The position numbers and the translations under genes are program-made. 27,257 bases of DNA. It comes from CAZUQP01 sp964484285. GTDB taxonomy: Bacteria > Pseudomonadota > Gammaproteobacteria > DSM-16500. The stretch covers positions 1 through 27,257 of the forward strand of contig CAZAEO010000016.1 in assembly GCA_964484285.1 (NCBI GenBank), written 5' to 3'. The notes below the pieces were generated by a model that worked only from the letters and a program-made list of their open reading frames with translations, searched no databases and had not been told where the DNA came from. The stretch's first letter is position 1; every line of letters begins with the position of its first letter. Below are positions 14,500 to 22,596 of the stretch, in pieces.

Positions 14500-16422
14500 A
14501 TGTCATCCAATCGTCCATCAGAAATTGAAATGATTTGCTATCCAGCCAAACCTATTAAACATATCGTTATCATAGGTGCAGGCCCTATGGGTTTATATTT
14601 AGCTAACCAGCTGCGACAAAAAGGGGTAGAAAACATTATCGTTATTGATCCCCGTGCTGGAACCTATACCAGACCAGGCCACTTAGACAAGAAGCATTTA
14701 CCCGAATTTCAAAAACGCTTGATGAGCCCTTTAGAATATAAAGTTGGAGTCCAGCTTCATATCAAAGATATCGAACGTTATTTTTATCAAATAGCGGAAT
14801 CCGCCAACATCTCTATGATCCGCGGAAAGTTCGTGACATTTTCCAAAGGCCAAATCCAAATAGAAAATGAAAAGGGTTTCCAGTGTCTTCCTTGCGATTT
14901 AGCATTCGATTGCACTGGACAACATCGCGAAGTCGTAAAAGAAATTAATCGCTTAAGATCAGACAACTCCCCCTTTCATATTGTGAAAGTCAATGAGCCG
15001 CCTATCAAAACACATCTTGCAGCCTATGTTAAAATGGCAAGAAAAGATTTTGAAGATTTAGAAGATGAATCTAAATTGAGTTTAAGTGAACAAGCACGTA
15101 TTTTAGTTGACTTACAAGAAAAATTTTCCTGGAACAGTTATGAAGCCCCTTATTTCCGGATAGATGATTTTGGAAAAAATAAAGTGCTGATTTATTGTGA
15201 AATCCCGCCAAATTTACCCCCTGACGAACAAGAAAATTGGTTGAAAGCACTTTTTGAGTTGCAAACAGGAAGAAAAGATATCTCCTTTAACAAATTAGAG
15301 AATTCACGAAAATATGGCAAAAAACCCCGCTTTGTTGCATTTACTGTAGACCCGCATGAAGTCGTAGAACCTTGTTATCAAGGTGATCAGGATATTCCGA
15401 TGACCTTCGTTGCTGGAGATGCCCAAATTGAACCGGATTACCGTCTTGCCATTGGACTTTTGAGTGGAGCAAACCGGATTGATAATTTTATCGAAGCAAT
15501 GAGCATCAAAACAGGCAACATTACAGCAATCAATATTCCACAATATAAACATGATTTAGCTAAATTCATTGAAATGCATAAAAATGCACTTAATGAGTTT
15601 TATACTCCTAAAAAAATAGTTGAATCCACGCAGCTCGTAATAGAAAGATGTGAAAAATTTTTTGATGATAAAAAAATTTTTTTGAAAAATCCAGAAGCCC
15701 GCGTAGACATTACAAAAAATTTATACAAAAGAGCTTTAGTCAGATATTACGCGGCATTAGATGCAAAACAAGAAAAAATACGATTTGATTCTGAAGGTAA
15801 TATCAGCAATGAAAAAATTTTATTATTAGGAAAAAAACTACTACTTAAAGCAATCACCATTGCAGAAAAAAATGATGCTAATTATTCTATGATAGAAGAA
15901 ACATTATTAGACATGGTTAAAAAAATAAAAAATGCAGCAAGTAACTTATTTAATCAAGAGAAATACGAAGCGAGTGAATTTCATTATCAAGAATTATTAA
16001 CTATACATCTAAAAGATTTAATAAAACAGGATTGGGATGAAATTGCAAAAATTTATTCTAACTTAGTTTTAATTGCCAAAAAAAATAAAGATGCAGAAAA
16101 AGTAAAGAAAACAGCCAAAGAAGCATTAGATTTACTTTATGCAAAATTACCGTCTAATCATAAGATGATCGGCAAGATACTCTTTAATCAGACAGATTCA
16201 ATCTTAGATGAAGCAGGAACATATTCTGCTAATTCTATTTTTAATAGAGGACGTGCAAACGAACAGCTGGAATTTGCTGCAAAATTACTCCAACAATTAA
16301 GTAAAAATGGCAGCATCAACGATCATAACTTATACGAAAAATATTCTATCATCGCGCGAAAACACAATTTAAAAGTTGATTTAGCCACCATACCACAACC
16401 GCTTGCTAAATCATTCGCTTGA
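14500..16422 (+). CDS. FAD-dependent oxidoreductase with C-terminal helical repeats
   Basis: A 640-residue two-part protein. Residues 20-345 form an FAD-binding monooxygenase-like module: HIVIIGAGPMGLYLANQL (21-38, GxGxxG), D50 at the end of the second strand, a conserved-looking DCTGQ, and the second FAD motif FVAGDAQIEPDYRLAIGLLSG (GD at about 306). From about 350 to 640 the protein is helical, with TPR-like pairs rich in lysine (FNQEKYEASEFHYQELL, AKIYSNLVLIAKKNKDAEKV). I know of no standard bacterial enzyme with this arrangement; the closest idea is an oxidoreductase fused to a protein-binding scaffold, as in host-directed proteins. The substrate is unknown. No signal peptide. The gene diverges from guaB. 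Confidence 0.75.
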   Translation: MSSNRPSEIEMICYPAKPIKHIVIIGAGPMGLYLANQLRQKGVENIIVIDPRAGTYTRPGHLDKKHLPEFQKRLMSPLEYKVGVQLHIKDIERYFYQIAESANISMIRGKFVTFSKGQIQIENEKGFQCLPCDLAFDCTGQHREVVKEINRLRSDNSPFHIVKVNEPPIKTHLAAYVKMARKDFEDLEDESKLSLSEQARILVDLQEKFSWNSYEAPYFRIDDFGKNKVLIYCEIPPNLPPDEQENWLKALFELQTGRKDISFNKLENSRKYGKKPRFVAFTVDPHEVVEPCYQGDQDIPMTFVAGDAQIEPDYRLAIGLLSGANRIDNFIEAMSIKTGNITAINIPQYKHDLAKFIEMHKNALNEFYTPKKIVESTQLVIERCEKFFDDKKIFLKNPEARVDITKNLYKRALVRYYAALDAKQEKIRFDSEGNISNEKILLLGKKLLLKAITIAEKNDANYSMIEETLLDMVKKIKNAASNLFNQEKYEASEFHYQELLTIHLKDLIKQDWDEIAKIYSNLVLIAKKNKDAEKVKKTAKEALDLLYAKLPSNHKMIGKILFNQTDSILDEAGTYSANSIFNRGRANEQLEFAAKLLQQLSKNGSINDHNLYEKYSIIARKHNLKVDLATIPQPLAKSFA

Positions 16423-16490
16423 AAATTACGCCTGAAATTCTCTAAATTTAGAAGGCCTTATTTACACCAAACCTGCCTAGGCTCTATTCA

Positions 16491-16499
16491 TGATATACT
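16491..16499 (+). promoter_or_regulatory. Extended -10 promoter for the frameshifted kinase gene
   Basis: TGA followed by TATACT (16494-16499) forms an extended -10, about 31 nt before the GTG start at 16531. A 12-bp palindrome, TCTAAATTTAGA (16441-16452), lies upstream and could be an operator or part of the preceding gene's end. Confidence 0.4.
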
Positions 16500-16530
16500 A
16501 TATTTAATGTAAATAAAGGAGCATTTCTTA

Positions 16531-17391
16531 GTGAGCACTCCGAGATCGACCGGGTCAACACAACAAATACAACAAGAACTAAAGGAACAAACATTAGAAG
16601 AAAATCAGATAGATTTTGTGCAACCTCCTGCGGAGACCATCGCAAAGCTCAACCACGCCTTAAAAGATGAAAAAAAAGATATCGTGCGATATTCAAAGCT
16701 CTACTTAAAAGAAAAATTTAATATTGAAGTCAAGCGTGGCGGCATTGTACGGGTAAAAAATGATAGGAATTCATTTGATTTATATATGGTTTGTCCTGGA
16801 ATAACGCTAGGCGAGGGAGGATATGGAAAAGTAAAATTAATGCAAAATATTGAAAATCCGAATGATACTCTTGTATTAAAAGTACTAAACACTAAATATA
16901 TGCAAGATGCAAATATTGCGCGTCAATTTCGTAATGAAGCTAGAAATCTTGAAAAAATGGGAAGAGGTAAATCAACTATACTCTCAAAAGAAAGAACAGA
17001 AAATGAAAAAATAAAACCTGAAAAATTATACTTAGTACAAAAATTTATTCCTGGAGAAAAGTTACACTTCTATTTAAAAAATAAAAAACCAGAACTGGCA
17101 GAATTACTTGATATCGCCTTACAAACCATGCAGTGTGCACAAGAATTGCATCAAAATAATATTATTCATAGAGACATCAAAATTGAAAATTTTATCTATA
17201 ATCCTAACATAAAGAAATTGACCATTGTTGATTTTGGCATAACTCAAGAACCCAATACACCGCGTAACATAGAAAAAACAGCACCTGACAAAGCATATGG
17301 CTCAAGGGGTCATATTGCACCTGAAATATATTCTGGTGAAAATTATACGGAGAAAAGCGACATTTATTCCCTAGGAAAAAGCATTAAATAA
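16531..17391 (+). CDS. Ser/Thr protein kinase, 5' part of a frameshifted gene
   Basis: A 286-residue reading frame that stops inside the kinase C-lobe. All catalytic motifs are present: glycine loop LGEGGYGKV (93-101), the VAIK-type lysine K117 in LVLKVL, the alpha-C glutamate E136, the catalytic loop HRDIKIEN (213-220, D215), DFG (234-236), APE (263-265) and SDIYSLG (276-282). It is a Hanks-type kinase, preceded by about 90 residues of charged sequence. The start is GTG with a strong AAAGGAG 9 nt upstream. The stop comes after SLGKSIK; a downstream frame continues the protein, so the gene is broken by one base. The truncated product lacks the C-lobe helices and is probably not stable. Confidence 0.85.
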   Translation: MSTPRSTGSTQQIQQELKEQTLEENQIDFVQPPAETIAKLNHALKDEKKDIVRYSKLYLKEKFNIEVKRGGIVRVKNDRNSFDLYMVCPGITLGEGGYGKVKLMQNIENPNDTLVLKVLNTKYMQDANIARQFRNEARNLEKMGRGKSTILSKERTENEKIKPEKLYLVQKFIPGEKLHFYLKNKKPELAELLDIALQTMQCAQELHQNNIIHRDIKIENFIYNPNIKKLTIVDFGITQEPNTPRNIEKTAPDKAYGSRGHIAPEIYSGENYTEKSDIYSLGKSIK

Positions 17392-17611
17392 CATTGATCT
17401 ATATGCCTCTAATAAAATCAAGCTAAAAACCTTAATTGAAAAATTAAATGATCTTAAAGATCAAGCTGAAAAGCTTCCACATTACGGACCAGTCAAACGA
17501 TTTACCCAAACATCCTCTGGAACTGTAGCGACTTTGCAAAAATGCATTACGTCGTTTCAGGAGTTAAGCGATTCACTCTCTCATAAAATGCAAGGGCCTC
17601 GTAAGAAATAA
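17375..17611 (+). pseudogene. C-terminal remainder of the kinase, +1 frame
   Basis: In the +1 frame the sequence is open from 17375 to the TAA at 17609-17611. After SLG of the upstream frame it reads KALNNIDLYASNKIK, then about 60 more residues ending in HKMQGPRKK. SLGKAL is a natural continuation of a kinase DIYSLG motif. Removing one A from the AAAAA run at 17376-17380 would join the parts into a protein of about 359 residues. Either the gene is a recent pseudogene, or the base is a sequencing or assembly error. Confidence 0.75.
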
Positions 17612-17641
17612 AAGCACTTCATAGGACAACAAACATTTTTA

Positions 17642-18127
17642 TCACTTCAGTGTCTTACGCCGCACATAGATCGTTCTAATAACGGAAGCCACAACATTAC
17701 CTTCTGCATCGGTAACATCAATTGTTTGCTCAAAAATATACTTGCCTTCACTATCTGCTTTAGCGCGAATGGCTGCAATTTCTTCTGGTGTAAAAGTAAA
17801 TGTCGCCCTAAGCCTGCCGCGACCTGGTTTTTTAAATTCAATGCTAGCTGCCTTGTCCCAAACAATATAATCCTCTCGCAGATTTTTCATGAGAATTAAC
17901 ATATAAAATGCATCCGTCAAGACAAAAATCGAGCCGCCAAAATGTACACCAACATAGTTAGTGTTATACCAATACAATCTAAGCGACGCTTCAATAGTCA
18001 GAAAATCAGGCGAAATACGATCTACAGTAATACCTGCACCCCGAAAAGGCCGCCACCGATTTAACATAACGCGAACCCAACTTGCCGGCATGCGATCCAT
18101 GAAACGCCGTAATAATTTGTTAGCCAT
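17642..18127 (-). CDS. DUF4442 hot-dog-fold thioesterase-like protein
   Basis: A 161-residue protein of the DUF4442 family, related to hot-dog acyl-CoA thioesterases. Seen are the N-terminal helix (LLRRFMDRMPASWVRVML), the NTNYVGVHFGGSIFVLTDAFYML stretch forming the hot-dog helix region, WDKAASIEFKKPGRGRLRATF and the final strand VVASVIRTIYVRR. The probable substrate is an acyl-CoA or acyl-carrier thioester; specificity is unknown. The ATG at 18127 has GGAAG at suitable spacing; a GTG at 18145 would place that ribosome site inside the gene. It diverges from xseA, with 47 nt between the starts. Confidence 0.8.
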   Translation of the reverse strand: MANKLLRRFMDRMPASWVRVMLNRWRPFRGAGITVDRISPDFLTIEASLRLYWYNTNYVGVHFGGSIFVLTDAFYMLILMKNLREDYIVWDKAASIEFKKPGRGRLRATFTFTPEEIAAIRAKADSEGKYIFEQTIDVTDAEGNVVASVIRTIYVRRKTLK

Positions 18128-18174
18128 GACATGACTTCCTTTCACAATAACGCAAATCAGTTTACCATACTGCC

Positions 18175-19392
18175 ATGAACACTATTGATATCAGTCATTC
18201 AGAAGAAATTTATACTGTAAGCCAGCTAAACCGCGCCGCACGGTTGTTGCTTGAAGGACATTTTCCCCTATTGTGGGTAGAAGGTGAAATCTCCAATTTT
18301 GTTGTACCCAGTTCAGGACATTGGTATTTTTCATTAAAAGATTCGTTAGCACAAGTACGTTGTGCGATGTTTCGTCCACAAAATCGGCGAATAAGCGTTT
18401 TACCCAAAGAAGGTACGCATGTTATCGTCAAAGCACGCTTAAGCTTATATGAAGGACGCGGCGATTTTCAATTATTGGTTGAACATCTGGAAGAAACAGG
18501 TGAAGGAAAATTACGCCAAGCATTTGAAGCATTAAAAAAACGCTTAACCGAAGCCGGTTTATTTGATGCTGCACATAAAAAATCACTGCCTGCTTTCCCG
18601 CAATGTATTGGCATTATTACGTCGCCTACTGGCGCTGCCATTCGCGATATTTTAAGCGTTTTAAAACGACGTTACCCCGTCGCACCTATTATTATTTATC
18701 CGACGTTAGTTCAAGGAGAAACAGCAGCTAATCACATTGTAAACGCGATACAAACAGCTAATCGCCGCAAAGAATGTGACGTATTAATCATCGCGCGTGG
18801 TGGAGGAACACTAGAAGATCTATGGCCATTTAATGAAGAACACGTTGCGCACGCAATATATCAAAGTAAATTACCTATCGTTAGCGGGATAGGACATGAA
18901 ATTGACTTTACAATCGCTGATTTTGTGGCAGACCTGCGAGCGGCAACACCTACCGCTGCCGCTGAATTAATTACACCCCAGATTGAAGATGTATTTGCTG
19001 CTTTAAATAAAGATAAAAAACAACTTATCCGTTATATAAAACAAACATTATATCATTTACAACAACAATTTATTTTTGCGCAGAAACATTTACAGCAACA
19101 ACATCCAAAACGTCGTTTGGCCGAACAAGCACAACAACTGGATTTTTATGAAGCAACGCTCATTCGGTTACAACAAAAAATTCTTAATGACTATCAAACA
19201 AAATTACACATACTCGCAGCAAAGCTTGATGCATTAAGTCCCTTAGCTACTTTACAACGTGGATTTTCTATTACCAGTCGGATAAAAGATCAGAAAATTC
19301 TGCATGATTCCAGTCAAGTCAGCATTGGTGATAAAATTCATATAAGACTCATGCAAGGTCAATTGGAGTGCACTGTTGATGACAACACGTAA
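18175..19392 (+). CDS. xseA: Exodeoxyribonuclease VII large subunit
   Basis: The large, catalytic subunit of exonuclease VII, which degrades single-stranded DNA from both ends. The N-terminal OB-fold is shown by YTVSQLNRAARLLLEGHFP, LWVEGEISNF and GHWYFSLKD. The catalytic core is shown by IGIITSPTGAAIRDIL, IIARGGGTLEDLWPFNEE, PIVSGIGHEIDFTIADFVADLRAATPTAAAEL (in pieces). A long helical coiled-coil region and the ERGFSI-like LQRGFSI follow. It has 405 residues, a little shorter than the usual 440-460, the loss being in the coiled coil. No clear ribosome site precedes the ATG. The small subunit gene xseB is not in this window. Confidence 0.95.
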   Translation: MNTIDISHSEEIYTVSQLNRAARLLLEGHFPLLWVEGEISNFVVPSSGHWYFSLKDSLAQVRCAMFRPQNRRISVLPKEGTHVIVKARLSLYEGRGDFQLLVEHLEETGEGKLRQAFEALKKRLTEAGLFDAAHKKSLPAFPQCIGIITSPTGAAIRDILSVLKRRYPVAPIIIYPTLVQGETAANHIVNAIQTANRRKECDVLIIARGGGTLEDLWPFNEEHVAHAIYQSKLPIVSGIGHEIDFTIADFVADLRAATPTAAAELITPQIEDVFAALNKDKKQLIRYIKQTLYHLQQQFIFAQKHLQQQHPKRRLAEQAQQLDFYEATLIRLQQKILNDYQTKLHILAAKLDALSPLATLQRGFSITSRIKDQKILHDSSQVSIGDKIHIRLMQGQLECTVDDNT

Positions 19393-20500
19393 AAACGTTT
19401 TAATTCTAGGATATAGTTACGCTATTCAATTTATTGATGTTTGCAATCAATACGTAAAATTATTCGACCAAAACCATTATAAAGTAACCGTCGCTTATTT
19501 ATCCGGCAAACCAGACGAAAACGCGCGCTCTAAAACACTCGCTGAAGAAGTGATTTTTCTAGATTTTGCAAAAAAAGATTTGCGCGGCATAAAAATCAGC
19601 GCTATAAAAAAACTGTTAACATTATGTCAACAAGAAAAATTTTCTATGGTTATTTGTCATCGATACAAACCGATTTACATCATGTTATGGGTCGCGCAAT
19701 TCTGTTCTATTCCCGCTTTGTTTTTTGTGATGCACGCAATGAAAACCTTTCATCATGTTAGCAGAAAACTATTGATTGCATTACTTGCGCGTAAGAACAT
19801 GTATTTTGTAGGCGTTTCTAATGCAACGCGTGATGATATGCGTCGCGATTTATGGTGCATATCAGCTGAACGTGTCATCACGCTTTACAACTGCATTGAT
19901 ATGGAATTGACGGAATCTGCTTTATTGTCGCGCGAAGAAGCACGACATACGTTAGGGTTGCCTAAAGATGCTTTTGTATTTGGTACGGTAGGAAGATTAG
20001 TTCCAGATAAGGATCAAAAAACACTGATTCATGCATTTGCCAAAATAAAATCGCACTGCCCAAAAGCAACATTAATCATCATGGGCAATGGTGCATTAGA
20101 ACATGATTTAAAAAATCTTACTCACCAACTTAAGTTAACCCATGATGTTATCTTTACTGGTTTTGTTCCTGAAGCATCTTGCTATTTTAAAGCATTCGAT
20201 GTATTTATTTTGCCTTCCATTGAAGAAGCATTTGGTCGCGTATTACTCGAAGCAATGACTGCAAAAATACCCGTCGTGGGCACACGCATCGATGGTATAC
20301 CTGAAGTTATTCAAGACGCAGGTATTATTGTAGAACCACAAAATCCTGAGGCGCTCGCATCGGTGATGATGCAAATGACACACAAATCATCTTTGGAATT
20401 AACTCAATGGGGAGAGCAAATATATGAACATGTAAAAAAACACTTTTCCCTTCCGACGTTTAACAACATCTTCTGGAACATTCCAATTAATGCATTGTAA
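19379..20500 (+). CDS. Glycosyltransferase family 4 (GT-B fold)
   Basis: A retaining GT-B glycosyltransferase of 373 residues. The N-terminal Rossmann half begins KNVLILGYSYAIQFIDVC. The C-terminal half carries GTVGRLVPDKDQKTLIHAF, the acceptor/donor segment ILPSIEEAFGRVLLEAM with the E-x7-E pair, and VVGTRIDGIPEVI. Such enzymes add sugars to lipopolysaccharide or surface glycans at the cytoplasmic face; the sugar cannot be told. I use the ATG at 19379; a TTG one codon earlier (19376) is spaced slightly better from GGAG at 19365-19368. It overlaps xseA by 14 bp, so the two are cotranscribed, and overlaps the convergent YbaK-like gene by 14 bp. Confidence 0.9.
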   Translation: MTTRKNVLILGYSYAIQFIDVCNQYVKLFDQNHYKVTVAYLSGKPDENARSKTLAEEVIFLDFAKKDLRGIKISAIKKLLTLCQQEKFSMVICHRYKPIYIMLWVAQFCSIPALFFVMHAMKTFHHVSRKLLIALLARKNMYFVGVSNATRDDMRRDLWCISAERVITLYNCIDMELTESALLSREEARHTLGLPKDAFVFGTVGRLVPDKDQKTLIHAFAKIKSHCPKATLIIMGNGALEHDLKNLTHQLKLTHDVIFTGFVPEASCYFKAFDVFILPSIEEAFGRVLLEAMTAKIPVVGTRIDGIPEVIQDAGIIVEPQNPEALASVMMQMTHKSSLELTQWGEQIYEHVKKHFSLPTFNNIFWNIPINAL

Positions 20501-20945
20501 TGACTTTCGGCTTCACCAACCGCGCAAAGTCTTCATATGACATTTCTAATAATTCTGAATGTGAACCCGCATTAAATGCAATATGGTCTTGTGAAATTAA
20601 ATGATCAGAAATATAGACAGGCATTCCATATAAGTTACCAAAAGGCGGCATTGCACCTATTTCGCATTCTGGAAACTTTTCTTTAAATTCCGATTCTTTC
20701 GCAAGATCCACTTCTCCTGTACCTGTTAGTTCTCGCAATTCAGAAAAATTAATATGATCAGTTGCAGGAATAACAACCATAATAAAATTTTTTCCTGCTT
20801 TTACGATCACTGTCTTAGCCAGTTGCTTGCCGGACACATGCGCCACCGCAGCAATTTCTTGTGCTGTATAACTGGGTGAATGATCAATGCATAAATATTT
20901 TATGTGATGCTTATCCAGAAACTCTTTTATCTGTTTGGTCGGCAT
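20487..20945 (-). CDS. YbaK/EbsC-family aminoacyl-tRNA deacylase
   Basis: A 152-residue single-domain protein of the YbaK/ProX superfamily, which removes wrongly attached amino acids from tRNA (classically Cys or Ala from tRNA-Pro). The lysine expected at the active site is K44, in LAKTVIVK. The family segment GAMPPFGNLYGMPVYIS is at 97-113, and the FNAGSHSELLEM stretch at 124-135 is the substrate-pocket GSH region. It is free-standing and not a ProRS insertion. The ribosome site is GGGGGTGGG shortly before the ATG. Exact misacylation specificity cannot be read from sequence. Confidence 0.88.
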   Translation of the reverse strand: MPTKQIKEFLDKHHIKYLCIDHSPSYTAQEIAAVAHVSGKQLAKTVIVKAGKNFIMVVIPATDHINFSELRELTGTGEVDLAKESEFKEKFPECEIGAMPPFGNLYGMPVYISDHLISQDHIAFNAGSHSELLEMSYEDFARLVKPKVITMH

Positions 20946-21116
20946 AACCCACCCCCTACGCTTAGTATCTGAATAATATTATTATAGTCCAAATGGAAAA
21001 GATGCGTATTAAATAATCAATAAGTTAGATAAAGGAAGATTATTTTTCTGTACTAAAATTTTTGTAATTTATTGAAAAAATTGAATTATCCAACACGAAG
21101 CCCATATCAGGCGCCA

Positions 21117-21146
21117 CAATTCGGCGCTCAATTCGGCGCTCAATTC
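21117..21146 (+). repeat. 12-bp tandem repeat, about 2.4 copies
   Basis: CAATTCGGCGCT at 21117-21128 and 21129-21140, then CAATTC (21141-21146). It runs straight into the operator-like palindrome of the next gene. The rest of the 258-nt gap (20946-21203) is A/T-rich with nothing else I can name. Confidence 0.75.
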
Positions 21147-21178
21147 TTAATAAAGTATTAAGAAAGGGTATTTACAAT
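21146..21178 (+). promoter_or_regulatory. PmrA-box-like operator and -10 of the ankyrin-like gene
   Basis: CTTAAT (21146-21151), 5 nt (AAAGT), ATTAAG (21157-21162), 10 nt, TACAAT (21173-21178), then the ATG at 21204. The 5-nt spacer and the -10 are identical to those at 11973-12005. The box also reads as a perfect palindrome: TTCTTAATA (21144-21152) against TATTAAGAA (21156-21164). Confidence 0.65.
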
Positions 21179-21203
21179 AATACAAAAATAATGAGGTGCG
21201 TCC

Positions 21204-22526
21204 ATGTCGAGCAATAGGTTAGCAATAACAAATATAGAATCAAAGCAGGATTCTATTCCCTCGGAAGTCAAGGAAACTAAGCAGTTACCAGACTTACCCA
21301 CTGTGTTAGAAGCTATGATTCTTGAATACGCTAACGGTGAAAATTTTCTTAGCGCAAATTATTCCCCACGAACAGTAGGCCCTACCTTTTTTGAAAAGCG
21401 ATTACCTGTCATGACCTTATTGCAGCATGCGGCATACGCCGAATACAAAGAAGTCGATGCGATGTTGACCAAGAATCCTTTGTTGCTATTGGAAGAAGAT
21501 ACGGTGACCGATTATTCAGACCGCACGCATTCCAAACGCACAGTCTATCAGCTTGCCTTAGGCGCCGTAGATCGTGATCTCTTCACTGATAAAGGTAAAA
21601 AAGTCGTAGACGGTATGGTTGAAATGATAGAGAAGCATTTTAGCAGATTACCCGATAAGACCGCTGATGAAATAAACCAAATTATGCAAGCACAATATAA
21701 GGGACAATTCCCAGAGGGTTGGGAAGCAGAAGAAAAAAAGAGAGTCCAAAAGGATTCGGCGGCACTTCATGCGGCGATGAATGTGATTAAAAAAGCAAGT
21801 GACGATAATTGCAAGAAAACCTCTGCCCTTGAAGATAATATACATATTATTTTACACGAAAAAGAAGACAAAGAAGGTAAAAAAGAATCGCTGCGGGCTA
21901 TTGAGCTTAAAAGAATCGTTCAACCGATTATGAAAGCACGTGATGAAAAAGAATTTGAAGCAGCCTTCAATGAGTTGAAAAATTATGTGAACAGAAAAGG
22001 GTTAATAAAAAACGACTTTAATTTTGCAGTGCTCAAAGCCATTTATCAATTTAGAAACTATTTAGAACCTAAAGGTGTGATGACAAGTGGAACACATTTT
22101 AATCACCAACTGCTTGCTGAGGGAGCTACCCAATATGGTGAGCATTTTGTGAATTTTGGCAACCGCTGGAATAGCCCCAAAAACCTATTATGTTTTCAAA
22201 AAGTGTTTGGTTATATCGAACGCTTTGTGCCGGCATGTGATGCAGAGCTTATTGCGCAAGGGCTTTGGGAAATTTTTAAAGCGGGTAATCCATCGCGGCG
22301 CTCTCTAGCATTTTTATTGAGTGAATGCCAATATTTTCCGCTTGCTTCGGATCCGGCTTGGGAGATTGGATATAATTGCGCGTACATGCCGGCGTGGCGA
22401 GGGGACGGGGCGGAGCCGGAGTGTTTCGTTTCGCTGTTTTCACAAAACTTATATCAAGCAAAAACAGCTGCATTGCAAAACTTATGCAATGTCCAGACAA
22501 CCAATCAAAAAAGAGCAGTTGTGTAA
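21204..22526 (+). CDS. Ankyrin-like hypothetical protein, effector candidate
   Basis: A 440-residue protein without signal peptide or membrane helix. Residues 68-125 look like degenerate ankyrin-type helices: LLQHAAYAEYKEVDAMLTKNP and TVYQLALGAVDRDLF, similar to ankyrin-like units in Legionellales proteins. The middle (about 150-250) is charged and helical. The C-terminal third (about 280-420) is aromatic and cysteine-containing (YGEHFVNFGNRWNSP, WEIGYNCAYMPAWRGDG) and unlike anything I recognise. The ribosome site TGAGGTG precedes the ATG. The gene has the PmrA-box-like promoter shared with two other host-directed candidates. It may be a member of a lineage-specific effector family; this is inference. 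Confidence 0.7.
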   Translation: MSSNRLAITNIESKQDSIPSEVKETKQLPDLPTVLEAMILEYANGENFLSANYSPRTVGPTFFEKRLPVMTLLQHAAYAEYKEVDAMLTKNPLLLLEEDTVTDYSDRTHSKRTVYQLALGAVDRDLFTDKGKKVVDGMVEMIEKHFSRLPDKTADEINQIMQAQYKGQFPEGWEAEEKKRVQKDSAALHAAMNVIKKASDDNCKKTSALEDNIHIILHEKEDKEGKKESLRAIELKRIVQPIMKARDEKEFEAAFNELKNYVNRKGLIKNDFNFAVLKAIYQFRNYLEPKGVMTSGTHFNHQLLAEGATQYGEHFVNFGNRWNSPKNLLCFQKVFGYIERFVPACDAELIAQGLWEIFKAGNPSRRSLAFLLSECQYFPLASDPAWEIGYNCAYMPAWRGDGAEPECFVSLFSQNLYQAKTAALQNLCNVQTTNQKRAVV

Positions 22527-22596
22527 TAATGTAAAGCGCGGCACGAAGCATTCCTGCGGCAATCGCACTCGGTTGCACTTCCCAAGAGGAACCTAG

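Noticed and set aside
17374..17391. Programmed ribosomal frameshift in the kinase gene
   Set aside because: A run of five As without a slippery heptamer, a following pseudoknot or an SD-like stimulator is weak; a mutation or sequence error is simpler.
22276..22596. Open frames of 91-100 codons on both strands around the end of the ankyrin-like gene
   Set aside because: They overlap the C-terminal coding region of that gene, lack ribosome sites and show no family features.
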